Below are positions 15,959 to 23,640 of a DNA stretch of 64,000 nt, one piece after another. The translations under genes and the position numbers were made by a program. The notes under the pieces are model-generated. The model did no database searches, was not told where the DNA came from, and saw only the letters and a list, made by a program, of their open reading frames with translations. This DNA comes from Allobosea sp. WAO (GTDB lineage: Bacteria; Pseudomonadota; Alphaproteobacteria; Rhizobiales; Beijerinckiaceae): assembly GCF_001509835.1 (NCBI RefSeq), contig NZ_JXTJ01000008.1:1-64000 (forward strand), written 5' to 3'. Every line of letters starts with the position of its first letter. The stretch's first letter is position 1.

Positions 15959-16222
15959 TCAGTGCGGGAGATTGGCGAGGAAGCGCACCGCGAGGAAGCC
16001 GGCGGCAAGGATGCTGCCCGCACCGCCTGCCACCATCAGGCCGAGGCGGATCGTAAGGCGCAGCGTCTGGACTTCCAGCGCCTGCCGCAGGTCCTCGCGT
16101 GTCGCGATCTCGGCCATGATGAAATCTCGCGCGGCTTCCGCCATCGCTTCGGCATCAGCGGCTTTCACACCGCCAGCCTTAAGCGCCTTGGCATATCCGA
16201 GAGTATCGAAGGCAAGAGCCAT
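15959..16222 (-). CDS. Small coiled-coil membrane protein (DUF1640-like)
   Basis: An 87-residue protein: a helical, Ala-rich coiled-coil part (KAGGVKAADAEAMAEAARDF, EIATREDLRQALEVQTLRL) followed by one C-terminal membrane segment (GLMVAGGAGSILAAGFLAVR, about 61-80). This arrangement matches DUF1640/CCDC90-like proteins. It is the second gene of the leftward cassette. In phages such proteins are of unknown role. Confidence 0.6.
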   Translation of the reverse strand: MALAFDTLGYAKALKAGGVKAADAEAMAEAARDFIMAEIATREDLRQALEVQTLRLTIRLGLMVAGGAGSILAAGFLAVRFLANLPH

Positions 16223-16232
16223 CGTCAGCCCC

Positions 16233-16421
16233 TCACATGCTAGCGAGGAAAGAGCGCTTGTCGGCGAGGCGAGCGCGGCGCACCCGGCGACGGTCCCGGC
16301 CTTCCGCGCGCTCGGCATAGTCGCCAGCGCCCGGCGTAGTGAAGGGACGCGAGGCGAGCGGCAGGCCGTTCTGCGCCGCGCCGGCGGAAAGCGAGATTCC
16401 ATTGAGCTTGAAGGTGGTCAT
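16233..16421 (-). CDS. First small gene of the leftward prophage operon
   Basis: A 62-residue protein starting MTTFKLNGISLSAGAAQ. GGAGA lies 7 bases before the ATG at 16421. It contains Ser/Gly then an Arg-rich C-terminal half. It is the promoter-proximal gene of the minus-strand cassette, so it should be the first transcribed once repression is lifted. No family recognised. Confidence 0.5.
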   Translation of the reverse strand: MTTFKLNGISLSAGAAQNGLPLASRPFTTPGAGDYAERAEGRDRRRVRRARLADKRSFLASM

Positions 16422-16499
16422 CTGACGGTCTCCAAAATGGAAGGCCACAATCGGCCTGTGTCGTCCAAAGCGCTTGATGTGCTCTATATGAGCGAATAT

Positions 16500-16536
16500 G
16501 TATCACGTCCGCTGCGCCGTCAATAGGGCGTGATAC
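16500..16536. promoter_or_regulatory. Candidate phage operator, inverted repeat
   Basis: Perfect 8-base arms GTATCACG (16500-16507) and CGTGATAC (16529-16536) separated by 21 bases, located between the leftward operon (first ATG at 16421) and the divergent XRE repressor (start 16565). Centre-to-centre spacing of the arms is about 29 bases, so two repressor half-sites or dimers on the same face are possible. Binding by the neighbouring repressor is inferred. Confidence 0.5.
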
Positions 16537-16564
16537 AGATTTCTCAAAATTGTTGGAGGGCAGA

Positions 16565-16945
16565 TTGGCTATCCGCTACGATCCGGCGATTCCCATAAAC
16601 CCGCTTGGCTCGCGCGGGCCGGCCGCTGCATCGCCTGTTGTAGTTGGTAGCCAGGTCAAGGCGCGCAAGACGGATAAGAATGCCAGCGTCGCCGAAGTGA
16701 TCACAGCTCGCCAAATCCGCGCAGGCCGCGCATTGCTAGGCTGGACGCAAGACGAATTGGCGAAGGCGGCCAAGATCGGAAGGGCTACGCTCGCCCGGAT
16801 CGAAGCGGACATGACTAATCCCGGCGCCGACACGCTCAAGGCGATCCGCGCAGCGTTGATGGCAAACGGTGTCCGCCTATTCGACGACAGCGACGGCATA
16901 GGCGAGGGCGCCCGCATGGCAAAGCCGGACGATGCTGATGCTTGA
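16565..16945 (+). CDS. XRE-family phage repressor-type regulator, TTG start
   Basis: About 126 residues from the TTG at 16565, chosen because GGAGG stands 6 bases upstream; the TTG at 16550 lies before that site. A helix-turn-helix of the Cro/CI type is clear: ITARQIRAGRALLGWTQDEL, AKAAKIGRATLARIEAD and the terminal VRLFDD, which marks short XRE proteins. It faces the leftward early operon across the inverted repeat at 16500-16536 and is probably its repressor. It lacks a peptidase domain, so induction would not use LexA-type self-cleavage. Confidence 0.7.
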   Translation: MAIRYDPAIPINPLGSRGPAAASPVVVGSQVKARKTDKNASVAEVITARQIRAGRALLGWTQDELAKAAKIGRATLARIEADMTNPGADTLKAIRAALMANGVRLFDDSDGIGEGARMAKPDDADA

Positions 16946-17321
16946 GCCGGCGCCGCAGAAGCCCGAGCTGAAAATGTGGCTCGCGGTGCGAACTGACCTG
17001 GCGCTGTCTCGCGGCAAACTCGCGGTTCAGGCAATGCACGCCGCCGGCTGGCTGCATTTGATCGTTGCGCAGGATCGCCCGGATTTGATGCGGGCCTACA
17101 TTGAGAGCGCTACGCCCAAGGTCGCGGTCCGTGTCGACTCCGGGGCGGCGCTTGACCGAGTAGAGGAGGAGGCCAAAGCAGCCGGCATCCCGTGCTTTGT
17201 CGTTGCAGATGCCGGCCGTACCGAGATCGAGAGTGGGACGCGGACCGTCTGCATGTTTGGTCCAGCATATCGCGACGACCTGCCGGATTATCTGCGCCGG
17301 CTCCGTTTGCTCACGGAATAG
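16932..17321 (+). CDS. Peptidyl-tRNA hydrolase II-like protein
   Basis: A 129-residue protein of the PTH2 fold, which removes peptides from peptidyl-tRNA in archaea and eukaryotes. Visible signatures: KMWLAVRTDLALSRGKLAVQ with the AxQ/HA pair (MHAAGW), and the C-terminal DAGRTEIESGTRTVCMFGPA. It overlaps the end of the repressor gene by 14 bases, so they are translated together. Bacterial PTH2-like proteins are often of unknown role, and in a phage setting it might act on tRNA or in counter-defence; that is a guess. Confidence 0.65.
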   Translation: MLMLEPAPQKPELKMWLAVRTDLALSRGKLAVQAMHAAGWLHLIVAQDRPDLMRAYIESATPKVAVRVDSGAALDRVEEEAKAAGIPCFVVADAGRTEIESGTRTVCMFGPAYRDDLPDYLRRLRLLTE

Positions 17322-17399
17322 TCGCGTGAAGGCCAAGGTGCTCGGCTATCGCCCTAGAGCCAGCCGGCCTATGGTCCCGGCTCATGTTAGGAGCCTGCT

Positions 17400-17615
17400 A
17401 TGAGTGACGATGGATACAAAGTGATTTCGGTCGAGGACGACGCGAAGTTGCTGCAGGAAGCACTGGATCAGATCAGCGAGGACCAGGGTGTCGTGGTCAC
17501 GGTCATCTGGCAGCCCGCCAGGGAGATCACAGTCGGCGGCGAAACCAAGAAGGCCAATTCGGGGTATGTGGTCGTCGCCGACTACGGCCTCGAAGAGCCC
17601 GATCCGCGCCACTAG
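17400..17615 (+). CDS. Small hypothetical protein
   Basis: A 71-residue acidic protein with a TTAGGAG ribosome binding site 6 bases before the ATG. It holds an acidic helix (VEDDAKLLQEALDQISEDQG) and a strand pair (VVVTVIW, GYVVVADYG). It ends the short repressor-PTH2 transcript; an intrinsic terminator follows at 17642. No family recognised. Confidence 0.55.
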   Translation: MSDDGYKVISVEDDAKLLQEALDQISEDQGVVVTVIWQPAREITVGGETKKANSGYVVVADYGLEEPDPRH

Positions 17616-17641
17616 CGGCAGCGCACGCGCTCAGAGCGTTG

Positions 17642-17670
17642 AGCCCGCACGGTTCGCCCTGCGGGCTTTT
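17642..17670 (+). terminator. Intrinsic terminator
   Basis: Stem AGCCCGCA / TGCGGGCT (17642-17649, 17660-17667) with a 10-base loop and a following T run, 26 bases after the stop at 17615. Confidence 0.7.
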
Positions 17671-17807
17671 CCATGTCTGCGCCATCTTCAATCTAAACGC
17701 ACAAATCAAAAATCATTGTTGACGTTTTGAAGAAGATGATTCAGAACTATCTCCACAAGGCGAATCGTCTCCCCACGGATGCACTGGGTTGAGGCGCCGC
17801 CCCAGCG

Positions 17808-17836
17808 AAGCCCGGTTCATAGCGAGCCGGGCTTTT
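17808..17836 (+). terminator. Intrinsic terminator
   Basis: Stem AAGCCCGG / CCGGGCTT (17808-17815, 17827-17834) ending in TTTT. It overlaps the end of the minus-strand gene at 17817 and would stop plus-strand transcripts before they enter that gene from behind. Confidence 0.65.
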
Positions 17837-18020
17837 GCATTTCAGGGGTCTGGTCGTCCGGGTGCCTCCAGCCTTTGGCGCGGCCGTGGCGTTCCATCTC
17901 CTCCAGCTCCTGCTTGGCCTTTTCGTGCTCTGGAAACCGCTCCTGCAATGCGAGCCGCATCACATCGCGACGCAATCCCCGCACGATATCCACCCATTTC
18001 AGGCGCGACTCATAATTCAT
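17817..18020 (-). CDS. Small hypothetical protein
   Basis: A 67-residue helical, charged protein (WVDIVRGLRRDVMRLALQER, then EHEKAKQELEEMERHGR). The ATG at 18020 has GGAGG 9 bases upstream; the longer frame to 18413 is rejected. It is divergent from the HNH gene with only 30 bases between the starts, so their promoters overlap. Function unknown. Confidence 0.55.
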   Translation of the reverse strand: MNYESRLKWVDIVRGLRRDVMRLALQERFPEHEKAKQELEEMERHGRAKGWRHPDDQTPEMQKPGSL

Positions 18021-18050
18021 TCGGGAAACCTCCTTCTGCGAGCTTAGTCC

Positions 18051-18383
18051 ATGGCACGCCTCCGCGCTCTCCCGCCTCTGGCCAGCTCGCTCCCGCCGCT
18101 TGTCCCCGTGGCGCCGAAGCAGACCGACGCCGAATTGGGGACCGCCGCTCATCGCACATGGGCACGGCAGGTAAAGGAACGCGCCGGCTACCGCTGCCAA
18201 GACCCGGAGCACGACCGAGCCACGCCGCGCAGCGGCCCCGGTGTCGCGCTCTATGCCGACCATGTCGAGGAACGGCAGGACGCCCCGCACCGTGCGCTCG
18301 ATCCTCTCAACGGCATGTGCCGCTGCGCATCCTGCCACGTCCGCAAAACCCATCGCGCCAGAGCCGCACGCCACGGCGCATAG
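18051..18383 (+). CDS. HNH endonuclease next to terminase
   Basis: A 110-residue protein with the standard phage HNH pattern: HRTWARQVKERAGYRC, then LYADHVEERQD (catalytic His region), LNGMCRCASCH and RKTHRA. HNH proteins beside the terminase in HK97-like phages help genome packaging by cleaving DNA with TerL. The position directly upstream of the terminase genes supports that role. Confidence 0.8.
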   Translation: MARLRALPPLASSLPPLVPVAPKQTDAELGTAAHRTWARQVKERAGYRCQDPEHDRATPRSGPGVALYADHVEERQDAPHRALDPLNGMCRCASCHVRKTHRARAARHGA

Positions 18384-18394
18384 GAAGCCAGCCC

Positions 18395-18871
18395 ATGAGC
18401 GACCAGGCCGCAATCCGTTTCATCGGCGATATGCAGCGACTTGAAGTGAAGCCCGGCGACCGCTTCGTCATCATGGTGCCCAACGTCATCACCGCAGAGC
18501 AGCAGGAGCGCATCGCCGATGCTTGGGCCAGCTTTGTGGCAAGGCTCGACCCAGCGCCGCCGCTGCTGATCCTCGAAGGCGGAGCAAGCCTCAACCTGAT
18601 CGGCCGCGACCACCTTGAGGGCTCATTAGAGGGGGGGGCTTCCCGACCTCGAGCCCGACCGGGGGCCGCCACCGCTTGGGGGCAACTTCGCAGAAAAAAT
18701 TCTTGCCCCCGGAATTTTCGGGGCGACTCGGAAACTGTGAACAGATGGCAAAATCACCGAAACGCGGCAGCCGCGGGCCGGCGCCGAAGCCGATCTCGAA
18801 GGAGCAGCGCGACAAGGTGCGCCTCTGGGCTGCCGGCGGCATTGCCGAGGAGCAGATCGCGTACCTGCTGA
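18395..18871 (+). CDS. Hypothetical protein before terminase, frame uncertain after a G8 run
   Basis: Starts 11 bases after the HNH gene with AGGAAG upstream. The first 80 residues (RLEVKPGDRFVIMVPNVITA, FVARLDPAPPLLILEGG) look like real coding sequence. At 18631-18638 there is a run of eight G. Beyond it the frame running to 18871 is Arg-rich and overlaps the terminase small subunit, whereas the frame reached by dropping one G reads LPDLEPDRGPPPLGG and stops at 18738-18740. A frame change or sequencing error at the G run is therefore likely, and the true end is probably 18740. Confidence 0.4.
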   Translation: MSDQAAIRFIGDMQRLEVKPGDRFVIMVPNVITAEQQERIADAWASFVARLDPAPPLLILEGGASLNLIGRDHLEGSLEGGASRPRARPGAATAWGQLRRKNSCPRNFRGDSETVNRWQNHRNAAAAGRRRSRSRRSSATRCASGLPAALPRSRSRTC

Positions 18872-19233
18872 AGATCTCCAGGAACACGCTGCGCAAGCGC
18901 TATCCGCGGGAGCTCGACCAGGGCAACGCCATCGAAAGGGCCCGCAACCTGGAGCGCTTGCAGGCCGCAGCCGACAAAGGGAACGTCGCAGCCATCAAGC
19001 ACCTGGATGCAAAGCTCCAGGCAGCGGCGGCTCAACGGGCCTGGACCGCCGACGAGCCCGAGGCGACCCCTGCCGCACCCGCGGCTCAGTCCACAGGCAA
19101 GGGCAAGCAGTCGAAGAAGGAGGCGGTCGTCGCCGCGGCCGAGCAGGCGCTCCAGCCGACCGGCGACTGGGGCAACGACTTGATGCCGGAAGGCGTCCTG
19201 GCGTTCCCGGTTGCGGCGGCGCGGAAGAAGTAA
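18745..19233 (+). CDS. Terminase small subunit
   Basis: A 162-residue protein with an N-terminal helix-turn-helix (RLWAAGGIAEEQIAYLLKIS, then RNTLRKRYPREL), a central helical part for oligomerisation and an Ala/Pro/Lys-rich C-terminus. This is the usual design of small terminases that recognise phage DNA and load TerL. The ATG at 18745 is chosen over an open frame from 18676 since the upstream part overlaps the previous gene; the ribosome binding site is weak. Confidence 0.7.
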   Translation: MAKSPKRGSRGPAPKPISKEQRDKVRLWAAGGIAEEQIAYLLKISRNTLRKRYPRELDQGNAIERARNLERLQAAADKGNVAAIKHLDAKLQAAAAQRAWTADEPEATPAAPAAQSTGKGKQSKKEAVVAAAEQALQPTGDWGNDLMPEGVLAFPVAAARKK

Positions 19234-19236
19234 CCG

Positions 19237-20931
19237 ATGCTGGCTCTGCCCAGCTGGAACACGGCCTGCAAGGATTGGGCGCGCCGGATCATCGCCGGCG
19301 AGAGCATCATCCCGGTTCTGCCGCTCGACCACGAGCGCGCCGCCAAGGCGCTTCGGATCTTCAAGCGGCTCCGGGTCAAGGATATGCCTGGCTTCCCCAC
19401 CTTAGGGGAGTCGAGCCCGAAATGGGTTTTCGAGTTCGTCTACACGATCTTCGGCGCCAGGGACGCCGAGACGAAAAAGCAGGCCGTCAAGGCGTTCCTG
19501 CTGCTGATCGCGAAGAAGAACGGGAAGTCGACTATCGCCGCCGGCATCATGATGACGGCGCTGATCCTGAACGACCGGGCCGACGGCGAATTCCAGATCA
19601 TCGCGCCGACGCAGAAGATCGCGAACAACTCGTTCGGGCCGGCAATGGGAATGGTCGAGCTCGACCCGCAACTGAGCGACCTGTTCAAGGCGAACCGGAA
19701 CTACCGCTCGATCGAGCACAAGCTGATGAACTCGTCGCTGCGCGTGGTCGCGGCGGACGCGGACACTGTCGGCGGCGGCAAGTCGATCGCCAACCTGATC
19801 GACGAGCTCTGGCTGTTCGGTAAGAACCCGCGGTTCGCGAACATCCTGTCGGAGATCGAGGGCGCGCAGGCGGCGCGGCCGGAAGGCTTCACCGTGATGC
19901 TGTCTACGCAGGCAGATGAGGAGCCCACGGGCGAGTTCAAGCGCATCCTCGAGCACATGCGGGCGGTGCGCGACGGGACCGTGGCCGACCACACCTCGCT
20001 GCCGGTCCTCTACGAGCTCCCGGAGTACCTGCTGAAGGACGAGATCTGGCGGAACGACGAGACGCTCTGGCGGATCCCGAACCCGAGCATCGAGACTGGC
20101 TTTTTCGACATCGACTTCCTGCGGAACGGGTTGGTGTCCAAGACCGGGACGCGCGAGGCGAAGAACATCTTCTTCGCCAAGCACTTCAACATTCAGGTTG
20201 GCCTGCGGCAGCGGTCCGACGGCTGGGCCGGCGCGGAATTCTGGGAGGCCAACGGCGATCCGACGCTGACGTTCGAGACACTGCTTGAGCGCTGCGACGT
20301 CGTGGTGTTCGGCATCGACGGCGGCGGCCTGGACGACCTCCTCGGCCTGACCGTGATCGGACGCGAGAAGGGGACCGGACGCTGGCTGACCTGGTCGCAT
20401 GCCTGGATGCACCCGATCGTGTTCGCGCGCCGGCAGGTCATCGCATCGAAGCTGCAGGAACTGATCGACGCCGGCGAGATCACGCTGGTCGAGAAGCCCG
20501 GAGATGACGTCGCTGCGGTCTGCGACCTCGTGATGCGAGCCGAGGATGCCGGCCTGCTCGCCGAGGGCCCGGCGATCGGCGTCGACTCGGTTGGGATCGG
20601 CGACATCGTCGTGGAGCTCACGTCGGCGGATCGCGGGCTCAGCATCGATCGCATCTTCGCGGTGCTGCAGGGCTGGCGGATGTCCGGCGCGATCAAGACC
20701 GCGGAGCGCAAGGTCGCCGGCGGCGAGATGATCAACGCCGCACAGGCGCTGATGGCGTGGTGCGTCGGCAACGCCAAGGCCGTCGCCCGCGGCAACGCGA
20801 CGGCTATCGACAAGCAGATCTCGGGCGCCGCGAAGATCGACCCGCTCATGGCGCTGTTCAACGCCGTCACCCTGATGGTGCGGAACCCGCAGCCGAAGAA
20901 GAAGCCGTCCTTCCAGATGATGTTCGTCTAG
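19237..20931 (+). CDS. Terminase large subunit
   Basis: A 564-residue packaging ATPase and nuclease. Walker A-type KNGKST is at 94-99, with AAKKNGKS-like surroundings typical of Terminase_1 proteins; Walker B is LIDE (187-190); the RNase H-like nuclease starts with FGIDGGG (Asp361) and further acidic residues at 366-367. It starts 3 bases after the small subunit's stop. In HK97-type phages this enzyme pumps DNA into the prohead and cuts it. No defect seen. Confidence 0.85.
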   Translation: MLALPSWNTACKDWARRIIAGESIIPVLPLDHERAAKALRIFKRLRVKDMPGFPTLGESSPKWVFEFVYTIFGARDAETKKQAVKAFLLLIAKKNGKSTIAAGIMMTALILNDRADGEFQIIAPTQKIANNSFGPAMGMVELDPQLSDLFKANRNYRSIEHKLMNSSLRVVAADADTVGGGKSIANLIDELWLFGKNPRFANILSEIEGAQAARPEGFTVMLSTQADEEPTGEFKRILEHMRAVRDGTVADHTSLPVLYELPEYLLKDEIWRNDETLWRIPNPSIETGFFDIDFLRNGLVSKTGTREAKNIFFAKHFNIQVGLRQRSDGWAGAEFWEANGDPTLTFETLLERCDVVVFGIDGGGLDDLLGLTVIGREKGTGRWLTWSHAWMHPIVFARRQVIASKLQELIDAGEITLVEKPGDDVAAVCDLVMRAEDAGLLAEGPAIGVDSVGIGDIVVELTSADRGLSIDRIFAVLQGWRMSGAIKTAERKVAGGEMINAAQALMAWCVGNAKAVARGNATAIDKQISGAAKIDPLMALFNAVTLMVRNPQPKKKPSFQMMFV

Positions 20932-20949
20932 GGCGACCGGAGAACCTCG

Positions 20950-22905
20950 ATGAATCGAGCATATTCGCTGCTCACCGTGAAAGCGGTGGATGAAGACGCG
21001 CGCGAAATCGAGGGCATCGCCACGACGCCCACGGCCGACCGCACCGGCGACATCGTCGAGCCCAAGGGCGCCGACTTCAAGCTGCCGATCCCGCTGCTCT
21101 GGCAGCACAAGTCGGACAAGCCGATCGGGCACGTTACCTTCGCCAAGGTCACGGATGCCGGCATCGTCATCAAGGCGAAGATCACCAAGATCGACGAGCC
21201 GGGTGCTCTGAAAGATCGTCTCGACGAGGCTTGGCAGTCGATCAAGCATGGTCTCGTACAGGGCCTGTCGATCGGCTTTCAGCCGCTCGAATCCGCCCGG
21301 ATCGAGGGCAGCTACAGCTATCGGTTCATGAAGTGGCTCTGGCTTGAGCTTTCGGCCGTGACCATCCCCGCGAACTGGGAAGCCACCATCACCGCAATCA
21401 AGTCGGTCGACACCGAACTGCGCGCCGCGTCTGGCGAGAAGCAGCACCGCGTCGTTCGGCTCGACGCTCCCGGCGCTTCGGGAACCACCTCCAAGACCAA
21501 GTCTATCCCGGCGCCCAAGGAGGGCACTGACATGAAGACCATCGCAGAGCAGATCGTTGCCTTCGAGGCCGAGCTGCAGGCCAAGCAGACCAAGCTCACC
21601 GAGATCCAGGGCAAGGCCCTCGAGGAGGGCCGAACCAAGGACGTCGCCGAGAAGGAGGAGTTCGACACCCTCCGCGAGGAGATCAAGTCGATCGAGCTCG
21701 AGCTCAAGGATCTGCGTGACCTGGAGGCTGCCCAGGCGGCCCGCGCCAAGGCTGTCGGCACGCCGAAGACGGCCGCCGAAGGCTCCGCCGCCCGTGTGCC
21801 CGTCTCGATCAAGGCCAATGCGCCGGAACCGGGCATCCGCTTCGCTCGCTATGTCCGATGCATCGGTCTCGCTCACAAGACCCACCGCGATCCGGCGACG
21901 ATCGCGAAGGAGCTCTACGGCGAGCGCGACCCCCAGGTCGTCGAGATCGTGAAGGCGGCCGTCATCGCGTCGAACACGACCACCGACGCGGCGCTGATCG
22001 GCAACGAGGGAGGCTGGGCCGACTTCGTCGAGTTCCTGCGCCCGCGCACGATCATCGGTCGCTTCGGCCAGAACGGTATCCCGGGCTTCACCCGCATCCC
22101 GTTCCGCGTGCCGCTGATCACCGAGGCGAGCGAGAGCGCGGCTTACTGGGTCGGCGAGGGCAAGGCGAAGCCGCTGACCAAGCCATCCTGGACCCGCACG
22201 GAGATGAACCCGCTCAAGGTCGCGAACATCGTCGTCGCGACGATGGAGCAGCTCCGCGACAGCTCGCCGTCGGGTGAGGTGCTGCTGCGCAACAGCATCG
22301 TAAATGCTGTGGCGAAGGCTCAGGACCAGGCGTTCATCGACCCGTCGAACGCGGGCACGGCCAACGTGAAGCCTGCGTCGATCACCAATGGCCTGACGGC
22401 CGTCGCGTCGAGCGGCAACGACGGCGAGGCAGTGCGCGCCGATGCGAAGGCCGCCATGGGCAAGTTCGTCCTGGCGAACAACGCTCTGACCTCCGGCGTC
22501 TGGGTCATGTCGGCGACGACGGCGCTGTCGCTGTCGCTGATGACCAACGCGCTCGGCCAGGCGGAATTCCCGGGGCTGACGCTGAACGGCGGCACCTTCA
22601 TGGGGCTGCCGGCCATCACCTCGCAGTACGTCGGCAACTACGTCGCGCTGGTGAACGCCGAGGACGTCTACTTCGGCGACGAGGGCGAGGTGGCGGTCGA
22701 CATGTCCACCGAGGCCTCGCTCGAGATGATGGACAACCCCACGGGCGACACCATCGCTGCCACGCCCGTCGCCGCCGAGCTTGTGTCGCTCTGGCAGACC
22801 AACAGCGTCGGCTTCCGCGCCGAGCGGACCGTGAACTGGATGCGCCGGCGCAACTCCGCCGTGGCACTGATCACCGGCGTCGCCTGGGGTGACCCGGCCT
22901 CCTGA
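20950..22905 (+). CDS. Prohead protease fused to HK97-type major capsid protein
   Basis: A 651-residue fusion. Residues 1-160 are a U35-type prohead protease with WQHKSD (His53), GLSIGF (Ser107) and the LSAVTIPAN segment. Residues 195-280 are the delta-type scaffold, a Lys- and Glu-rich coiled coil, and 290-651 the HK97 capsid fold (for example PFRVPLITEASESAAYWVGE). Normally these are two genes. An internal ATG at 21532 (Met195) has a strong AAGGAGGG site 7 bases upstream, so a separate capsid-only product is likely to be made as well. Confidence 0.85.
   Translation: MNRAYSLLTVKAVDEDAREIEGIATTPTADRTGDIVEPKGADFKLPIPLLWQHKSDKPIGHVTFAKVTDAGIVIKAKITKIDEPGALKDRLDEAWQSIKHGLVQGLSIGFQPLESARIEGSYSYRFMKWLWLELSAVTIPANWEATITAIKSVDTELRAASGEKQHRVVRLDAPGASGTTSKTKSIPAPKEGTDMKTIAEQIVAFEAELQAKQTKLTEIQGKALEEGRTKDVAEKEEFDTLREEIKSIELELKDLRDLEAAQAARAKAVGTPKTAAEGSAARVPVSIKANAPEPGIRFARYVRCIGLAHKTHRDPATIAKELYGERDPQVVEIVKAAVIASNTTTDAALIGNEGGWADFVEFLRPRTIIGRFGQNGIPGFTRIPFRVPLITEASESAAYWVGEGKAKPLTKPSWTRTEMNPLKVANIVVATMEQLRDSSPSGEVLLRNSIVNAVAKAQDQAFIDPSNAGTANVKPASITNGLTAVASSGNDGEAVRADAKAAMGKFVLANNALTSGVWVMSATTALSLSLMTNALGQAEFPGLTLNGGTFMGLPAITSQYVGNYVALVNAEDVYFGDEGEVAVDMSTEASLEMMDNPTGDTIAATPVAAELVSLWQTNSVGFRAERTVNWMRRRNSAVALITGVAWGDPAS
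21517..21534 (+). promoter_or_regulatory. Internal ribosome binding site inside protease-capsid gene
   Basis: AAGGAGGG at 21517-21524, 7 bases before an in-frame ATG (21532) exactly at the protease-to-scaffold boundary. Confidence 0.6.
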
Positions 22906-22924
22906 TCGGCTCACCGAGCAACAG

Positions 22925-22948
22925 GGCGGGCGACTTCGGTTGCCCGCC
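22925..22948 (+). other. Hairpin after the capsid gene
   Basis: Stem GGCGGGC / GCCCGCC with a 10-base loop, 20 bases after the capsid stop. There is no T run, so it is more likely an mRNA stabiliser or partial attenuator than a full terminator. Confidence 0.45.
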
Positions 22949-22973
22949 TCCTGCAGCCGCCCAGGAGGCAGTC

Positions 22974-23360
22974 ATGAAGCAGAAGCTGATCGCGGTGAGG
23001 CCACTCACCTATGCAACCCGTCGGCTTCTGGCCGGCGACGAGTTCGAGGCAACACGCTCTGACGCGCGCGTGTTGGTTGCCGTCAACCGTGCACGGGTGA
23101 TGGAAGAGCCCCGCGAGCCCGGGTCGCTCCCGCCACCGCCAGCCGCGGTGATCCCGAGGGACGAGCCTGCTCCGACCAAGTTGTCGCCCCCGTCCGTTCC
23201 CGATCAGGTCGTCGAGATCCCTGATGACTGGCGCGATTTACACCACATGAAGATGATCACGATCGCGAAGGCGCTCGGCGCTACGCCCCAGAACAAGGTG
23301 GAGGCGATCGCGGTACTCGAGGCGGAGGTCGCTCGGCGACAGGCCGCCAATGCCGGCTGA
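22974..23360 (+). CDS. Hypothetical head protein
   Basis: A 128-residue protein behind the capsid gene, with AGGAGG 6 bases before the ATG. The N-terminal third (KLIAVRPLTYATRRLLAGDE, VNRARVM) looks like a small beta domain seen in phage head proteins; a Pro-rich linker follows; the C-terminal 40 residues (LHHMKMITIAKALGA, KVEAIAVLEAEVAR) resemble a SAP-like or HeH helical hairpin. A decoration or completion role is inferred from position. Confidence 0.55.
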   Translation: MKQKLIAVRPLTYATRRLLAGDEFEATRSDARVLVAVNRARVMEEPREPGSLPPPPAAVIPRDEPAPTKLSPPSVPDQVVEIPDDWRDLHHMKMITIAKALGATPQNKVEAIAVLEAEVARRQAANAG

Positions 23361-23640
23361 CGAGACCGGGACCACGAACCTCGGCCCCGTCCCGCCCGGG
23401 ATGGAGTTCCTCGACGCGATCCGGGCGGTCGAGGGGCAGCGGAAGCACCGGATCAACCCCGCCCACCAATCGCGCCGTCTCACCCTCTGCGAGACGCAGC
23501 GTGAGATCTGGCGCCTCGCGTCCAGCCTCCCCGAACCACATCGCTCGCAGCTTCAGCTTCTCGCTGGGGCCGGGTTCGATTTCGGGAAGCGCATGGACGC
23601 GCGGATGAAGCAGTTGAAGGCGATGCTGCCCGATGCCTGA
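23350..23640 (+). CDS. Hypothetical protein of the head module
   Basis: A 96-residue protein overlapping the preceding gene by 11 bases and the next by 8, typical of coupled translation. The C-terminal half is amphipathic (LCETQREIWRLASSLPEPHR, LQLLAGAGFDFGKRMDARMK). No family recognised. Confidence 0.5.
   Translation: MPADETGTTNLGPVPPGMEFLDAIRAVEGQRKHRINPAHQSRRLTLCETQREIWRLASSLPEPHRSQLQLLAGAGFDFGKRMDARMKQLKAMLPDA

Noticed and set aside
19402-22914. Very long minus-strand open frame of 1170 codons
   Set aside because: It is the shadow of the terminase and capsid genes; composition is Arg/His/Asp-rich with no motif.
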